Source: Azospirillum sp. 51_20 (GTDB taxonomy: Bacteria > Pseudomonadota > Alphaproteobacteria > RF32 > CAG-239). From it: a stretch of DNA of 15,704 bases. The translations under genes were made by a program, and so were the position numbers. Under the pieces are notes generated by a model. That model was not told the origin of the DNA and did not search any database. It saw only the letters and a program-made list of their open reading frames with translations. Shown here piece by piece: positions 5,006 to 13,206 of the stretch (positions are counted from its first letter, which is position 1; each line of letters starts with the position of its first letter). The DNA lies in the NCBI GenBank assembly GCA_001917175.1, contig MNTV01000030.1, positions 1 to 15,704 on the forward strand, read 5' to 3'.

Positions 5006-7084
5006 ATGATTGAAGCAGAAAAGCTGACGGCGGAAGAAGCCGCTGCGGAATTGGAAAGAATCGCCAAAGAAACGGCTCGGGCAGACGCCGCCTACTATCA
5101 GGACGACGCGCCTTATTTAAGCGACGCCGAATATGACCTCCTCAAACGGCGCAATGAAGAAATCGAAAAGCGCTTTCCCGAGCTTGTCCGCAGCGACAGC
5201 CCGTCAAAAAGAATCGGCGCACCGGTCAACAGCGCGTTCGGCAAAGTTACCCATCGGTTCCCGATGCTTTCGCTGGCAGACGTCTTTTCGGTTGAAGAAG
5301 CCGAAGACTTTATCGCTTCGGTCAAACGTTTCCTCAATACGGAATCCGACATCGCCTTCATGTGCGAGCCGAAAATCGACGGCCTTTCGTTCACCGCCCG
5401 CTATGAGAACGGCACATTCGTTCAGGGCGCCACCCGCGGCGACGGCAGAGAAGGCGAAGACATTACCGAAAACCTGAAAACAATCGCCGAGCTGCCGCTT
5501 GAAATTAAAAACGCGCCGGCCGTGCTTGAGGTCCGCGGCGAAGTGTACATGTCAAAAGCCGATTTCCTCGCCTTAAACGAAACCGGCGAACGGGAAGGGA
5601 AAAAGGTGTTCGCCAACCCGCGCAACGCAGCCGCCGGCTCGCTCCGGCAACTGGACCCGGAAATCACCCGCAAACGGAAGCTGAGCCTGTTTGCCTACAC
5701 CTGGGGCGAAGTTTCCGAAAGGGTATGGAATTCACAGGAAGACTTTTTCGTGCATTTGAAAAAATGGGGCTTTCCCGTCAATCCGAACAACCGGTTGTGC
5801 CGTAACATTGAAGAAATCGAATCGTTTTTTGCCGGACTGACGGAAATTCGCGCTTCCCTTCCCTATGACATCGACGGCGTGGTATACAAAGTCAACGACA
5901 TTGCCCTGCAGGAACGGCTGGGCTTTCTTACCCGCACCCCGCGCTGGGCGGTGGCGCACAAATTTCCGGCCGAACAGGCACTGACAACCGTCCGCGGCAT
6001 CCGCATCCAGGTCGGGCGCACCGGCGCCCTCACCCCGGTGGCGGATCTGGAACCGGTCAACGTCGGCGGCGTCATCGTTTCCCACGCCACCTTGCACAAC
6101 GAAGACGAAATCAAACGCAAAGACATCCGGGTCGGAGATACGGTTATCATCCAGCGCGCCGGCGACGTCATTCCGCAGGTGGTGGCCGTTTTGCCGGACA
6201 AACGCCCGGACGATTCAAAAGAATTCGTTTTTCCGCATTTCTGCCCCGAATGCGGCGCGCATGCCGTGCGTGAGGAAGACGAAGCCGTCCGCCGCTGTAC
6301 CGGCGGCCTGACCTGTCCCGCGCAGGCCATCGAACGATTGAAGCATTTCGTTTCCCGCGACGCTTTCGATATTGAAGGTTTGGGCGGCAAAATCATCGAA
6401 GACTTTTACAAGGAAAAAATCATCGGCGGACCGGTCGACATTTTCACTTTAAAAAAACGCAACACCGGACAAAAGACGGACCTGTTCGACGCCGGCGAGG
6501 GGCTGCAGCTGGAAAAACGCGAAGGCTGGGGCAAAAAGTCGGTCGAAAACCTGTTTGCCGCCATCGACAAAAGAAGAACGATTCCGCTGGCGCGTTTCAT
6601 ATATGCTCTCGGCATTCGTCAGGTGGGTGCCGCCACCTCCCGCCTGATCGCTCAAAATTTTGAAAGCTGGACGCATTTTGAAGAGGAAATGGCAGCAGGA
6701 AAAAGCGAAAAACTGCTCTCAATCGACGGCATCGGCGAATCGATGGCGCATGACATTGTCGAATTTTTCAAAGAAGAGCACAATATTCTCACCATCCGCC
6801 GGCTGCGCGAAGAAATAACGATTGAAGACTTTAACGAGAAAATCGACGCGGACAGTCCGCTTGCCGGAAAAACCGTCGTCTTTACCGGCACACTTGAGAA
6901 ACTGACGCGTTCCGAAGCCAAGGCCAAAGCCCTTGCGGCCGGCGCCAAGGTAGCCGGTTCCGTTTCCAAAAACACCGATTATGTGGTGATCGGTGCCGCG
7001 CCGGGCTCAAAGGCCAAAAACGCGGCCGAACTCGGCATTCCCCTGATCAGCGAAGACGAATTTCTGGCAATGATCGGCGCCTGA
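5006..7084 (+). CDS. ligA: NAD+-dependent DNA ligase LigA
   Basis: LigA seals nicks in DNA during replication and repair, using NAD+ to adenylate a lysine. The 692-residue product has the normal bacterial length and full domain order: N-terminal Ia region, adenylation domain with the KIDG motif (Lys123 the predicted AMP acceptor), TRGDGREGED nearby, the OB-fold region, a four-Cys zinc finger (Cys413, 416, 431, 437), the helix-hairpin-helix region (about 470-600) and a C-terminal BRCT domain (about 616-692). The start is ATG at 5006, preceded by an A/G-rich weak ribosome binding site. An in-frame ATG at 4823 would add 61 hydrophobic, aromatic residues unlike any ligase, and that DNA holds the divergent promoters. 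The stop abuts the stop of the convergent gene at 7085. Confidence 0.97.
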   Translation: MIEAEKLTAEEAAAELERIAKETARADAAYYQDDAPYLSDAEYDLLKRRNEEIEKRFPELVRSDSPSKRIGAPVNSAFGKVTHRFPMLSLADVFSVEEAEDFIASVKRFLNTESDIAFMCEPKIDGLSFTARYENGTFVQGATRGDGREGEDITENLKTIAELPLEIKNAPAVLEVRGEVYMSKADFLALNETGEREGKKVFANPRNAAAGSLRQLDPEITRKRKLSLFAYTWGEVSERVWNSQEDFFVHLKKWGFPVNPNNRLCRNIEEIESFFAGLTEIRASLPYDIDGVVYKVNDIALQERLGFLTRTPRWAVAHKFPAEQALTTVRGIRIQVGRTGALTPVADLEPVNVGGVIVSHATLHNEDEIKRKDIRVGDTVIIQRAGDVIPQVVAVLPDKRPDDSKEFVFPHFCPECGAHAVREEDEAVRRCTGGLTCPAQAIERLKHFVSRDAFDIEGLGGKIIEDFYKEKIIGGPVDIFTLKKRNTGQKTDLFDAGEGLQLEKREGWGKKSVENLFAAIDKRRTIPLARFIYALGIRQVGAATSRLIAQNFESWTHFEEEMAAGKSEKLLSIDGIGESMAHDIVEFFKEEHNILTIRRLREEITIEDFNEKIDADSPLAGKTVVFTGTLEKLTRSEAKAKALAAGAKVAGSVSKNTDYVVIGAAPGSKAKNAAELGIPLISEDEFLAMIGA

Positions 7085-7324
7085 TCAGAGAAGCATCATG
7101 GTTTTGGCATGGCGGCGGAGCCATTTGTCGGTTCCGCGGCGAACGGTTCTGCGCAACAGCGAAGGGCGGCAGCCGGGCAGCAGACGGCGCAGTTCGTCGT
7201 CGCCGGCATTTTCAATATAGTCGGCAAAGGCAAATACCAATTCCGTATAATAAGGATAAACTCCCCCGTATACGAATTTTTCTTCGGCAAACCGCCAAAA
7301 CAAACTGTCCAGCTTTTGTTTCAA
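7085..7324 (-). CDS. Small hypothetical protein, 79 residues, TTG start
   Basis: I do not recognise this protein. Its N-terminal half is aromatic and acidic (FWRFAEEKFVYGGVYPYYTELVFAFADYIENAGDDELRRLL is typical of its composition, shown here only as residues 9-49), and its last 30 residues are rich in Arg (RRTVRRGTDKWLRRHAK), which suggests nucleic-acid or acidic-partner binding as one possibility. The TTG at 7322-7324 is the likely start because GAGG stands five bases before it and no in-frame ATG is available. A plausible promoter lies upstream. It ends exactly where ligA ends (convergent, no gap, no terminator). Codon use looks like the neighbours, which favours a real gene. Confidence 0.6.
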   Translation of the reverse strand: MKQKLDSLFWRFAEEKFVYGGVYPYYTELVFAFADYIENAGDDELRRLLPGCRPSLLRRTVRRGTDKWLRRHAKTMMLL

Positions 7325-7351
7325 ATCACCCTCTTTTATACATTATATGTA

Positions 7352-7380
7352 TATATAATACTAAAAATGTATTTTAGCAA
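7352..7380 (-). promoter_or_regulatory. Candidate promoter of the small hypothetical gene
   Basis: On the minus strand TTGCTA (7375-7380) and TATATA (7352-7357) are 17 bases apart, about 28 bases before the TTG start. A second possible -10, TATAAT (7342-7347), lacks a matching -35. The region is very A/T-rich. Confidence 0.4.
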
Positions 7381-7427
7381 GTCCGAAACAATACCGTCCG
7401 CGCAAAAAAAACGCCGACAAACTTTAA

Positions 7428-7455
7428 TTGACTTTTAAGCTGCTTACTTTACAAT
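7428..7455 (+). promoter_or_regulatory. Promoter of the DUF1311/LprI-like gene
   Basis: TTGACT (7428-7433) and TACAAT (7450-7455) are 16 bases apart, placing the transcription start near 7462. The -10 box overlaps an upstream in-frame ATG at 7454, so that ATG would lie outside the transcript and the start at 7493 is correct. Confidence 0.7.
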
Positions 7456-7492
7456 GAAAAACAGTTTTCTAACATCAAAGGAGTGGGAAAAA

Positions 7493-7960
7493 ATGTTTTA
7501 CAAATTATGTCTGGTCGCAGCGTTCGCACTGTTTTCGCTTAACGCGCAGGCGGCGCAGGAAGCTGCCGCGGAAGCCGGCGGGGAAAGAGTAGAAAACGAC
7601 TATTACAACTGTCTGCAGGCGGCCAGCGGCTACAGCGACGACGAAAAGGCGATCTGCATGTCGGGCGAAATCAAACGTCTGGACCGGGCCATCAGCGACC
7701 TTTACCAAAAAACCTTTCTCAAAGTTGAGCGCATTCAGAAATGGAACAACGGCAACGGCATGTTCCGCGGCAACATCAAAGACATGCAGGACCAGTTCAA
7801 CGGTTATCGCAGCCGCTTCTGTTCGTTTTATGCCACGACCATGCAGATATACAGCGGCTCGCAGATGTACCTGCGCAACGAATGCCTGATGCGGCTGACC
7901 ACCGATTATTACAACCGGCTGCTGCAGATGTCGCGCGATTATGACGCCGACCTCGACTAA
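7493..7960 (+). CDS. Secreted DUF1311 / lysozyme-inhibitor LprI-like protein
   Basis: The 155-residue product starts with a signal peptide (MFYKLCLVAAFALFSLNAQA, cleavage likely after residue 20), so it acts in the periplasm. The mature part follows the DUF1311/LprI pattern: a first Cys (YNCLQAA), a second Cys with ICMSGEIKRLDRAISDLY, then FNGYRSRFCSFYA and YLRNECLMRLTTDYYNRL. Four conserved cysteines suggest two disulfides. Family members named LprI inhibit lysozyme, but most are uncharacterised, so that role is only a possibility. AAAGGAG (7477-7483) stands nine bases before the ATG at 7493, and a good promoter (7428-7455) excludes the earlier ATG at 7454. Its stop overlaps the convergent stop of the DUF4340 gene by three bases, without a terminator. 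Confidence 0.8.
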   Translation: MFYKLCLVAAFALFSLNAQAAQEAAAEAGGERVENDYYNCLQAASGYSDDEKAICMSGEIKRLDRAISDLYQKTFLKVERIQKWNNGNGMFRGNIKDMQDQFNGYRSRFCSFYATTMQIYSGSQMYLRNECLMRLTTDYYNRLLQMSRDYDADLD

Positions 7961-8784
7961 TCGTTTTTTAAGGCCTCAAACAGGCGGCTTCCGTCGCGGC
8001 GGGAAAGGACAAAATACCAACCGTCGTAGCGGAAGCCGTTTTGTTTTACGAATTCCGCGGCTTTTTCCGTCGGCATAATGGTGGTTTTGAGGCTGACTGT
8101 CAGCCGGTAGTTTTCCTTATATTTGTAAACACCGAAAATAACCTTGATACCGTCCGCGGTTACCGCGGCAAAGCTTTTATGTTCGGGATCGAGCGCCGCT
8201 TCCGGCAGCCGGCGGGAAGCGCCCAGACAAGGCAACGACGAAAGCTCTTCCGCCGCTTCCCGCGGCAGACCGATCACCTGCTCAATCTTATGTTCCGCAA
8301 ACGGCAGCAGAGGCTGCAGGTAATAGTCGGCAATTGCCGCCGGCGGCATCAGGTTTTCGCTGACCAGATAGTTTTTGCCGTCGATGCCGATGACGCTCCG
8401 TCCCGGATCTTCCGTCGGCAGGACGGAAAAAGAGAACCGTCGCCGCGCGCCGCCGTCCAGTTGGACTTTAACCGCCGGTTTCGGCTGCGCCGCGTCGGAA
8501 AACGACAGGATTGTCGCCCTTTGCAGTCTGTTTGCATATTCGTCTGCCGCGGCGTTGCGGCCGTAATAGCCATTAACCAGCCAGCTGCCGTCCAGCTTTC
8601 TCAGTTTTATCTTTTCTTTGCCGAAACGTACGGTTATTCCCGTCAGTTCGTCGGCACCGGCATAAACGAGATCGCCGGTGCTTTTGCCCGACGGTGAAAA
8701 ATAGGGCATTTTTTTCACGACCGCAAACATGGCCGCCGCCAGCAGCGCTACGGAAACGGACAGCCAAAGAATAATTTTTTTCAT
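7957..8784 (-). CDS. DUF4340 protein of a Gld-type ABC operon
   Basis: The 275-residue protein has an N-terminal signal anchor (about 4-23, ILWLSVSVALLAAAMFAVV) and a periplasmic domain typical of DUF4340: a repeated pattern of modified side (GITVRFGKEKIKLRKLDGSWLVNG, 49-72), a module with AAADEYANRL followed by RRRFSFSVLP, IGIDGKNYLVSENL (about 136-149), then a second half with VTADGIKVIFGVYKY. Members are found almost always after a GldG-like protein, as here. The start ATG at 8784 overlaps the stop of the preceding gene (ATGA), and its ribosome binding site GGAGAAGG lies within that gene's end, so the two are probably translationally coupled. Its exact biochemical role is unknown; a periplasmic subunit or substrate-delivery part of the ABC complex is the usual suggestion. 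Confidence 0.85.
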   Translation of the reverse strand: MKKIILWLSVSVALLAAAMFAVVKKMPYFSPSGKSTGDLVYAGADELTGITVRFGKEKIKLRKLDGSWLVNGYYGRNAAADEYANRLQRATILSFSDAAQPKPAVKVQLDGGARRRFSFSVLPTEDPGRSVIGIDGKNYLVSENLMPPAAIADYYLQPLLPFAEHKIEQVIGLPREAAEELSSLPCLGASRRLPEAALDPEHKSFAAVTADGIKVIFGVYKYKENYRLTVSLKTTIMPTEKAAEFVKQNGFRYDGWYFVLSRRDGSRLFEALKND

Positions 8785-10589
8785 TTTTCCTTCTCCAAAG
8801 TCAGCATCTGCCGTCGTACGCGGCGACGGACGAAAAACGCCGTTGCAAAGAACAGTCCGAGCATCCCCGACGGGAAAACGACAAAACAGAGCCAAACAAA
8901 CAGTTCCAACCGGTCATCGGCGGCAGCGGCAATCTGCCGCTCCAGATTCTGCAACGCTTTTCGGTCACGCCGGTTCTCATTTTCCGCCCGCTCGATTTCC
9001 CGGCGGCGGGAAACGTCTTCACTGTCGGTCAGACTTTTCTTCAAACGGCGCAGACGAGCCGAGGAAGCGGCCTCTTTTGCGTCAAATTTTTCTTTTTCCT
9101 CCCGCAGTTTTTCCGCACTTTTTAAATACAGGGTTTCGGCAATGTTGGCGGCCCCCGGTACCTCCGGAGAAACCGACGGCGGCACGACGGCGCGGCCGCT
9201 CAGCCGGTCAATCAGCCCGAGCAAAAACGCCGCATTGCCGGCATAAGGCACGATGCCGTACACCGGATTTTCCGGATCACGGGAAGCGACCCACAGCTCA
9301 TCCGCGGCAAAATCGCTGTCGGCAACGACCGCCACCGCGGCGTCACGAACGGCAAACGGCAGATAGGGCTGGGCAGATTTCGCCTTGTCGAGAATGCCGC
9401 CGCGGTAATGGGAACGGAACTTTCCCTCCGCCAACAGCGCCAGCACCCGTTTTTTATTGTCCTGATTATAGTCGAGAATGACCTGCGTTTTCGACGCGTA
9501 GCGGATTTTTTCCGCCGCAATGTCGCCGCTCTGGCCGCCGGTTGCCGCCAATTCGGAAAAATGCAGATCGGCAAAGTTCTCTGCGGCCAAAAGGCTGCCC
9601 GGCGTATGAAAACGAAGCGGCCGCCCGTCTTCTCCTTTAGCCCAGAACCACAGCGGATACACCCGGTAACGGCCGTCGCCGCCTTTCACCCGTTCCCCGC
9701 GCAGAACGTCGCCGGCCACCCGCTCCGCATGATAATCAATTCCCCAGGTTTTCAGATATTCGCCCATTTCGGCGTCGGGCCGGGGCGGATACCCCTGCAG
9801 CGCATGTCGGACTTCCGAATAGGGATCGACCAGAAAAACGACTTTGCCGCCGCGCATGACATACTGGTCGAGCGCGTAGGCAAACACCGGCGGCAGACGG
9901 CCGGGATCAAGCGCCAGCACAACACTTATGTCCTGAGGGACAAGCGAGCTGCCGGCGGGAATTTCGAACACTTCGTAATATTCTTGCAAAAGCGCCGCCA
10001 GAGAAGCGAAGGCGCTGCCTTTTCCGTCCGGCGAAAACGGCAGCCGCGGCGAAAAAACGCCGATTTTGACTTTCCGTTCTTCGTTCAGCCCGTGTAAAAT
10101 CCGGTTCAGGTCGCTTTCCAGCAATGCGCGGCGCTCGGGTTTAAGGGCGGGAATCAGAGCGCTGCGGCCGTCCGCGGCAATAACCTTCAAACCGAAATAC
10201 AGCTCTTCCTCGTTTTCCGGAAAAGGCAGCATCCCCTCGCTCACCGCTTGTTTTTCCATATCGGAAAAAGGTTTTATCCGCCTGATTTCCAACCGTATCT
10301 TGTCCGGCGCGGCCAAAACGCAGCGGGCAAGAAAGGCAGTCGTCTGAGCCGCATGGGCGCCGAGTTCGTCCCAGGCGGACTGCAGTTTTTCGGAAACATA
10401 AAGCCGTATCGTGACCGGCTGCCGCAAAGCGGCAACCGTTTTCAGGCTTTCTTCCGTCAACGTGTAACGCCCTGACGCCGTTGCATCCAGCTGGCGGCCG
10501 CCGACCAGCCGGCTGACGAGCAGATTGGCGATGACAAAAAGCAAAGCCAGCAGCGCGCCGGCCAAAAGTATCGCGCTCCGGCGCTTCAT
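8781..10589 (-). CDS. GldG-like ABC transporter auxiliary protein
   Basis: The 602-residue protein has an N-terminal membrane helix (about 8-29), a large periplasmic region and a second helix near the C-terminus (about 563-588) with a basic cytoplasmic tail. The segment LDATASGRYTLTEESLKTV (34-52) followed by PVTIRLYVS is the hallmark of the GldG/ABC_transp_aux family. A second recognisable stretch (about 170-290) contains KIGVFSPRLPF, LLQEYYEV and GGKVVFLVDPY. Before the last helix lies a charged coiled coil (about 485-555). In Bacteroidota GldG works with GldA and GldF in gliding, but related genes occur widely in non-gliding bacteria, so gliding should not be assumed. AAGGAGGGG precedes the ATG, which overlaps the permease stop (ATGA). 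It is translated between permease and DUF4340 protein. Confidence 0.88.
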   Translation of the reverse strand: MKRRSAILLAGALLALLFVIANLLVSRLVGGRQLDATASGRYTLTEESLKTVAALRQPVTIRLYVSEKLQSAWDELGAHAAQTTAFLARCVLAAPDKIRLEIRRIKPFSDMEKQAVSEGMLPFPENEEELYFGLKVIAADGRSALIPALKPERRALLESDLNRILHGLNEERKVKIGVFSPRLPFSPDGKGSAFASLAALLQEYYEVFEIPAGSSLVPQDISVVLALDPGRLPPVFAYALDQYVMRGGKVVFLVDPYSEVRHALQGYPPRPDAEMGEYLKTWGIDYHAERVAGDVLRGERVKGGDGRYRVYPLWFWAKGEDGRPLRFHTPGSLLAAENFADLHFSELAATGGQSGDIAAEKIRYASKTQVILDYNQDNKKRVLALLAEGKFRSHYRGGILDKAKSAQPYLPFAVRDAAVAVVADSDFAADELWVASRDPENPVYGIVPYAGNAAFLLGLIDRLSGRAVVPPSVSPEVPGAANIAETLYLKSAEKLREEKEKFDAKEAASSARLRRLKKSLTDSEDVSRRREIERAENENRRDRKALQNLERQIAAAADDRLELFVWLCFVVFPSGMLGLFFATAFFVRRRVRRQMLTLEKEK

Positions 10590-11317
10590 CTTCCCCTCCT
10601 TGCCGCATAAACGGCCACCCAGTTGAAAGCCAGCAGCGCCGCGGTCAGAGAAACGAAATAAAAAACGCCGTCCAGCCCGAAATATCCGTCCGTAAAACTC
10701 TGATAGCGGGAAGAAAAGTCAAGCGCGGACGGCAGATAAAAGGGCATTTCCGGCCACACACCGGCAAGCGGAGAAAAAAGCGGCGCCGGATTGAAGAAAA
10801 TCAGCAGCCAGCCGAAAAACACGCTGACCAGGTAAGCCGCCGCCGGCAGAGGAATCAGGCAGGAAACGGCGCAGCCGAGTGCAGAAAGCGCCGCCGCGGC
10901 CAGCAAAGCGCCGAAATAGGCGGAAGCCAGATTAAGCGGGTCAACGGCAACGGTGCCGGCCGTCAGCAAGGCGAGCGGCACGGAAGTAAGGATCATCAGC
11001 CCCCCCATTGTCCAGGCCGCGGCAAATTTGCCGAAGACCAACGTCAGATCGTCCGCCGGCAGGGTCAAAAGCGCTTCCAGCGTGCCGGTTTTGGCCTCTT
11101 CCGACCACAACCGGCCGGTCACCGCCGGCAGCGTTACGGACAGCACCAACGGCTGAAAAGCGAAATACGAACGCATCGCCGGATTGTCGACGACAAAATA
11201 CATGCCGACAAAAACCGCAAAAACAAGCGAAAAAACCATATATACGGCAAAAATAAAATAAGCCGAATAATTGAAGAAAAAGCTTCCCAGTTCCCGTTTG
11301 TAAAGCGCCGTCAGCAT
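10586..11317 (-). CDS. ABC-2 type permease, GldF/NosY-like
   Basis: This 243-residue integral membrane protein has about six membrane helices and forms the membrane channel or mechanical part of the ABC complex. The cytoplasmic segment RLWSEEAKTGTLEALLTLP (69-87) is the coupling region characteristic of GldF/NosY-like permeases. The start is ATG at 11317, which has a strong GGGAGGGG ribosome binding site; a longer frame to 11407 would overlap the ATPase far more and lacks such a site. The start overlaps the end of the ATPase gene by seven bases and the stop overlaps the next start by four. Substrate unknown; with the GldG and DUF4340 partners an envelope function is likely. Confidence 0.88.
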   Translation of the reverse strand: MLTALYKRELGSFFFNYSAYFIFAVYMVFSLVFAVFVGMYFVVDNPAMRSYFAFQPLVLSVTLPAVTGRLWSEEAKTGTLEALLTLPADDLTLVFGKFAAAWTMGGLMILTSVPLALLTAGTVAVDPLNLASAYFGALLAAAALSALGCAVSCLIPLPAAAYLVSVFFGWLLIFFNPAPLFSPLAGVWPEMPFYLPSALDFSSRYQSFTDGYFGLDGVFYFVSLTAALLAFNWVAVYAARRGR

Positions 11318-12090
11318 ATTTTCCCCTCCCTTTCGTCCGCGGCATTTTCTTCCGCACCGGCCGTCAGGCGGGCAAAAGCGTCGGCAAGCGTACCGTCGGC
11401 GGAACAACTGCGCAGACTTTCGACCGGTGCGTCCAGACGGATTTTGCCCTCAGAGAGCAGCAACACGCGGGATTTGAGCGCTTCCGCCTCTTCCAGCAAA
11501 TGGGTCGAGATCAGCACCAGGTTGTCTTTGGCATAATCTTTTAAAAAACGGCGGACGACGATTTTCTGGTTGGGATCAAGCCCTTCCGTCGGTTCGTCCA
11601 AAACCGCCAGCCGCGGCCGGTGCAGCAGCGCCGAAACAATCCCCGCCCGCCGCCGGTAGCCTTTGGAGAGGTTTTTTATCTTCTCTCCCAAAACCGGCTC
11701 AATTCCCAGCCCGACCGCCGTTTCTTTGACCCCGGCGGCAAACTCCCTTTCCGTCATTTTGAAAACCCCGGCCACAAAACGCAGATATTCGAACACCGTC
11801 ATTTCCTGATAAAGCGGCGTGTTTTCGGGCATGTAGCCGAGCTGGCGCAAAATGCCGGCCCGGTCGTTTTCATATGACAGGCCGCAGATCCGCACGCTGC
11901 CCGCATCCGGCGCCAGATAGCCGCAGATAACCCGCATCAGGGTGGTTTTGCCGGCGCCGTTCGGCCCGAGCAGCGTTATCGGTTCTCCCGCGCCGGCCGA
12001 AAAGCCGATCCCTTTCAGCACCTCGCGCCGGCCGAATTTTTTCATCAGCCCCCGAATTTCGATCATATTGTTCGTTTTCCCGTTTGACAT
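11311..12090 (-). CDS. ABC transporter ATPase, GldA-like
   Basis: The ATPase (259 residues) powers the adjacent permease. Visible motifs are Walker A GPNGAGKT (42-49), Q-loop region YMPEN (86-90, Glu where many ABC proteins have Gln, as is common in this subfamily), signature LSKGYRRRAG (141-150), Walker B LAVLDE (161-166) with D-loop EGLD, and the switch His in STH (195-197). In the signature the usual Gln after LSKGYR is Arg, a variation that is unusual but outside the core LSxGx. Neither possible start has a good ribosome binding site. ATG at 12090 gives the longest product; ATG at 12066 (MIEIRGLMKKFG) is an equally natural ABC N-terminus and would remove eight residues. A -10-like TATTAT at 12097-12102 lies almost on top of 12090, which favours 12066. 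It heads the four-gene leftward operon. Confidence 0.9.
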   Translation of the reverse strand: MSNGKTNNMIEIRGLMKKFGRREVLKGIGFSAGAGEPITLLGPNGAGKTTLMRVICGYLAPDAGSVRICGLSYENDRAGILRQLGYMPENTPLYQEMTVFEYLRFVAGVFKMTEREFAAGVKETAVGLGIEPVLGEKIKNLSKGYRRRAGIVSALLHRPRLAVLDEPTEGLDPNQKIVVRRFLKDYAKDNLVLISTHLLEEAEALKSRVLLLSEGKIRLDAPVESLRSCSADGTLADAFARLTAGAEENAADEREGKIC

Positions 12091-12250
12091 GAGGTTATAA
12101 TAAACCGCTTTCTTTTAAATTTCATGCTTATTTGATTATTATCCTCATCATTTCCACAAACCGACCCGTTTTTTTGAAAATCTTTGATGACAAAACGGCA
12201 AAATTGGATTACCCTGATCAGCATCAGAAAAAGAACGGAGCAAAATAAAA

Positions 12251-12751
12251 GTGAGCAACGAATATTCCCGCGAAGAACAAAACGCGCTGAAAACCGGCCT
12301 GTACGTAACGCTGGCGCTCATTGCCCTGTCGCTGTTCTACGTTTCCGGCCGCAAAGCGGTCGAACACCAGGAAAGCGGCAGCTACTACCCGGTATACGCG
12401 CGTTTCGGCAGAACCGACGGCTTGCAGGTGGGCGACGTCGTCCGGCTGGCCGGCATGCCGGTGGGCAAGGTGACGGCGGCCAAACTCGACGACAAGTTCA
12501 ACGCCATTTTGACGCTTGAGCTGAAAGACGGGCTGAAAGTTCCCGACGACAGCAGCGCGTCGATCGTCAGCGACGGCATTCTCGGATCAAAATACATCGA
12601 AATCGAACCGGGAGGGTCGGAAGACTACATTCCGGAAGGCGGGGAATTCAGCTACACTCAGGACGCCATGGTGCTTGAGGAACTGGTGGAAAGAATTATC
12701 GGCATGGGCAAAGCCAAACAACAATCTGCAGGCAAAGGAGAAGCAAAATGA
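12251..12751 (+). CDS. mlaD: MlaD-type MCE protein, first paralogue (GTG start)
   Basis: MlaD is the inner-membrane-anchored periplasmic subunit of the Mla phospholipid transport system, which forms a hexameric ring with a central hydrophobic pore on the MlaFEB ABC transporter. This 166-residue copy has an N-terminal membrane helix (about 14-33) and one MCE domain (about 46-125). Typical MCE elements are GLQVGDVVRLAGMPVGKV (57-74), LKVPDDSSASIVSDGILGSKYIEIEPG, and a C-terminal helix (LEELVERIIGM) that in MlaD helps close the pore. The start is GTG at 12251 with GGAG (12237-12240) ten bases before it; I see no in-frame ATG nearby. Its stop overlaps the next start (ATGA). No mlaE, mlaF or mlaC is in the window, so the transporter must be encoded elsewhere. 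Confidence 0.85.
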   Translation: MSNEYSREEQNALKTGLYVTLALIALSLFYVSGRKAVEHQESGSYYPVYARFGRTDGLQVGDVVRLAGMPVGKVTAAKLDDKFNAILTLELKDGLKVPDDSSASIVSDGILGSKYIEIEPGGSEDYIPEGGEFSYTQDAMVLEELVERIIGMGKAKQQSAGKGEAK

Positions 12752-13206
12752 AAAAACGTCCGGTTGAAACAATTATGGGAATCGTCGTCCTTCTGGTCGC
12801 GGCGTTTTTCCTGTTTTTCGCCTATCGGGTGTCCGACCTGCAGGTTGTCAGGGGCTATGAGCTGAACGCCAGATTTTTGAAAGTGGGCGGCCTGACCACC
12901 GGCGCCGACGTCATGATCAACGGCATCAAGGTCGGCACCGTCATCGGTCAGAAGCTTGACAACGAAAACTACGATGCGGAAGTAAAACTCAGCATCGCGC
13001 CGAACGTCAAGCTGCCCAAAGACAGCGCCGCGGTGATCGCCAGCAACGGCCTGATGGGCAACAAATTCATCAAAATCGAACCGGGCAAGTCGGAAGAACT
13101 GCTGCAAAACGGCGACGAAATTACCAACACGAAAGACTTCAAGACTTTGGAAGACCTGGTCGGAGAAGTCATTTTTATGGTGACGGGCAATGACAAACAG
13201 AACTAA
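12748..13206 (+). CDS. mlaD: MlaD-type MCE protein, second paralogue
   Basis: This 152-residue protein has the same plan as its neighbour: a membrane helix (about 8-26), one MCE domain (about 37-115) with GLTTGADVMINGIKVGTV, LPKDSAAVIASNGLMGNKFIKIEPG, and a short C-terminal helix (LEDLVGEVIFMV). By eye the two MCE domains share roughly 40% of residues, so they are old paralogues, not a recent duplication. The ATG overlaps the stop of the first gene (ATGA) after AAAGGAG, so both are likely produced in similar amounts. MlaD rings are normally homo-hexamers. Two co-translated paralogues raise the possibility of a mixed ring, though two separate rings are equally possible. The 3' end overlaps the DUF2155 gene by 17 bases. 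Confidence 0.85.
   Translation: MKKRPVETIMGIVVLLVAAFFLFFAYRVSDLQVVRGYELNARFLKVGGLTTGADVMINGIKVGTVIGQKLDNENYDAEVKLSIAPNVKLPKDSAAVIASNGLMGNKFIKIEPGKSEELLQNGDEITNTKDFKTLEDLVGEVIFMVTGNDKQN

Noticed and set aside
12184..12519. 111-residue plus frame starting before mlaD
   Set aside because: Its Arg-rich product is the +1 shadow of mlaD. The mlaD frame has the MCE motifs and a ribosome binding site.
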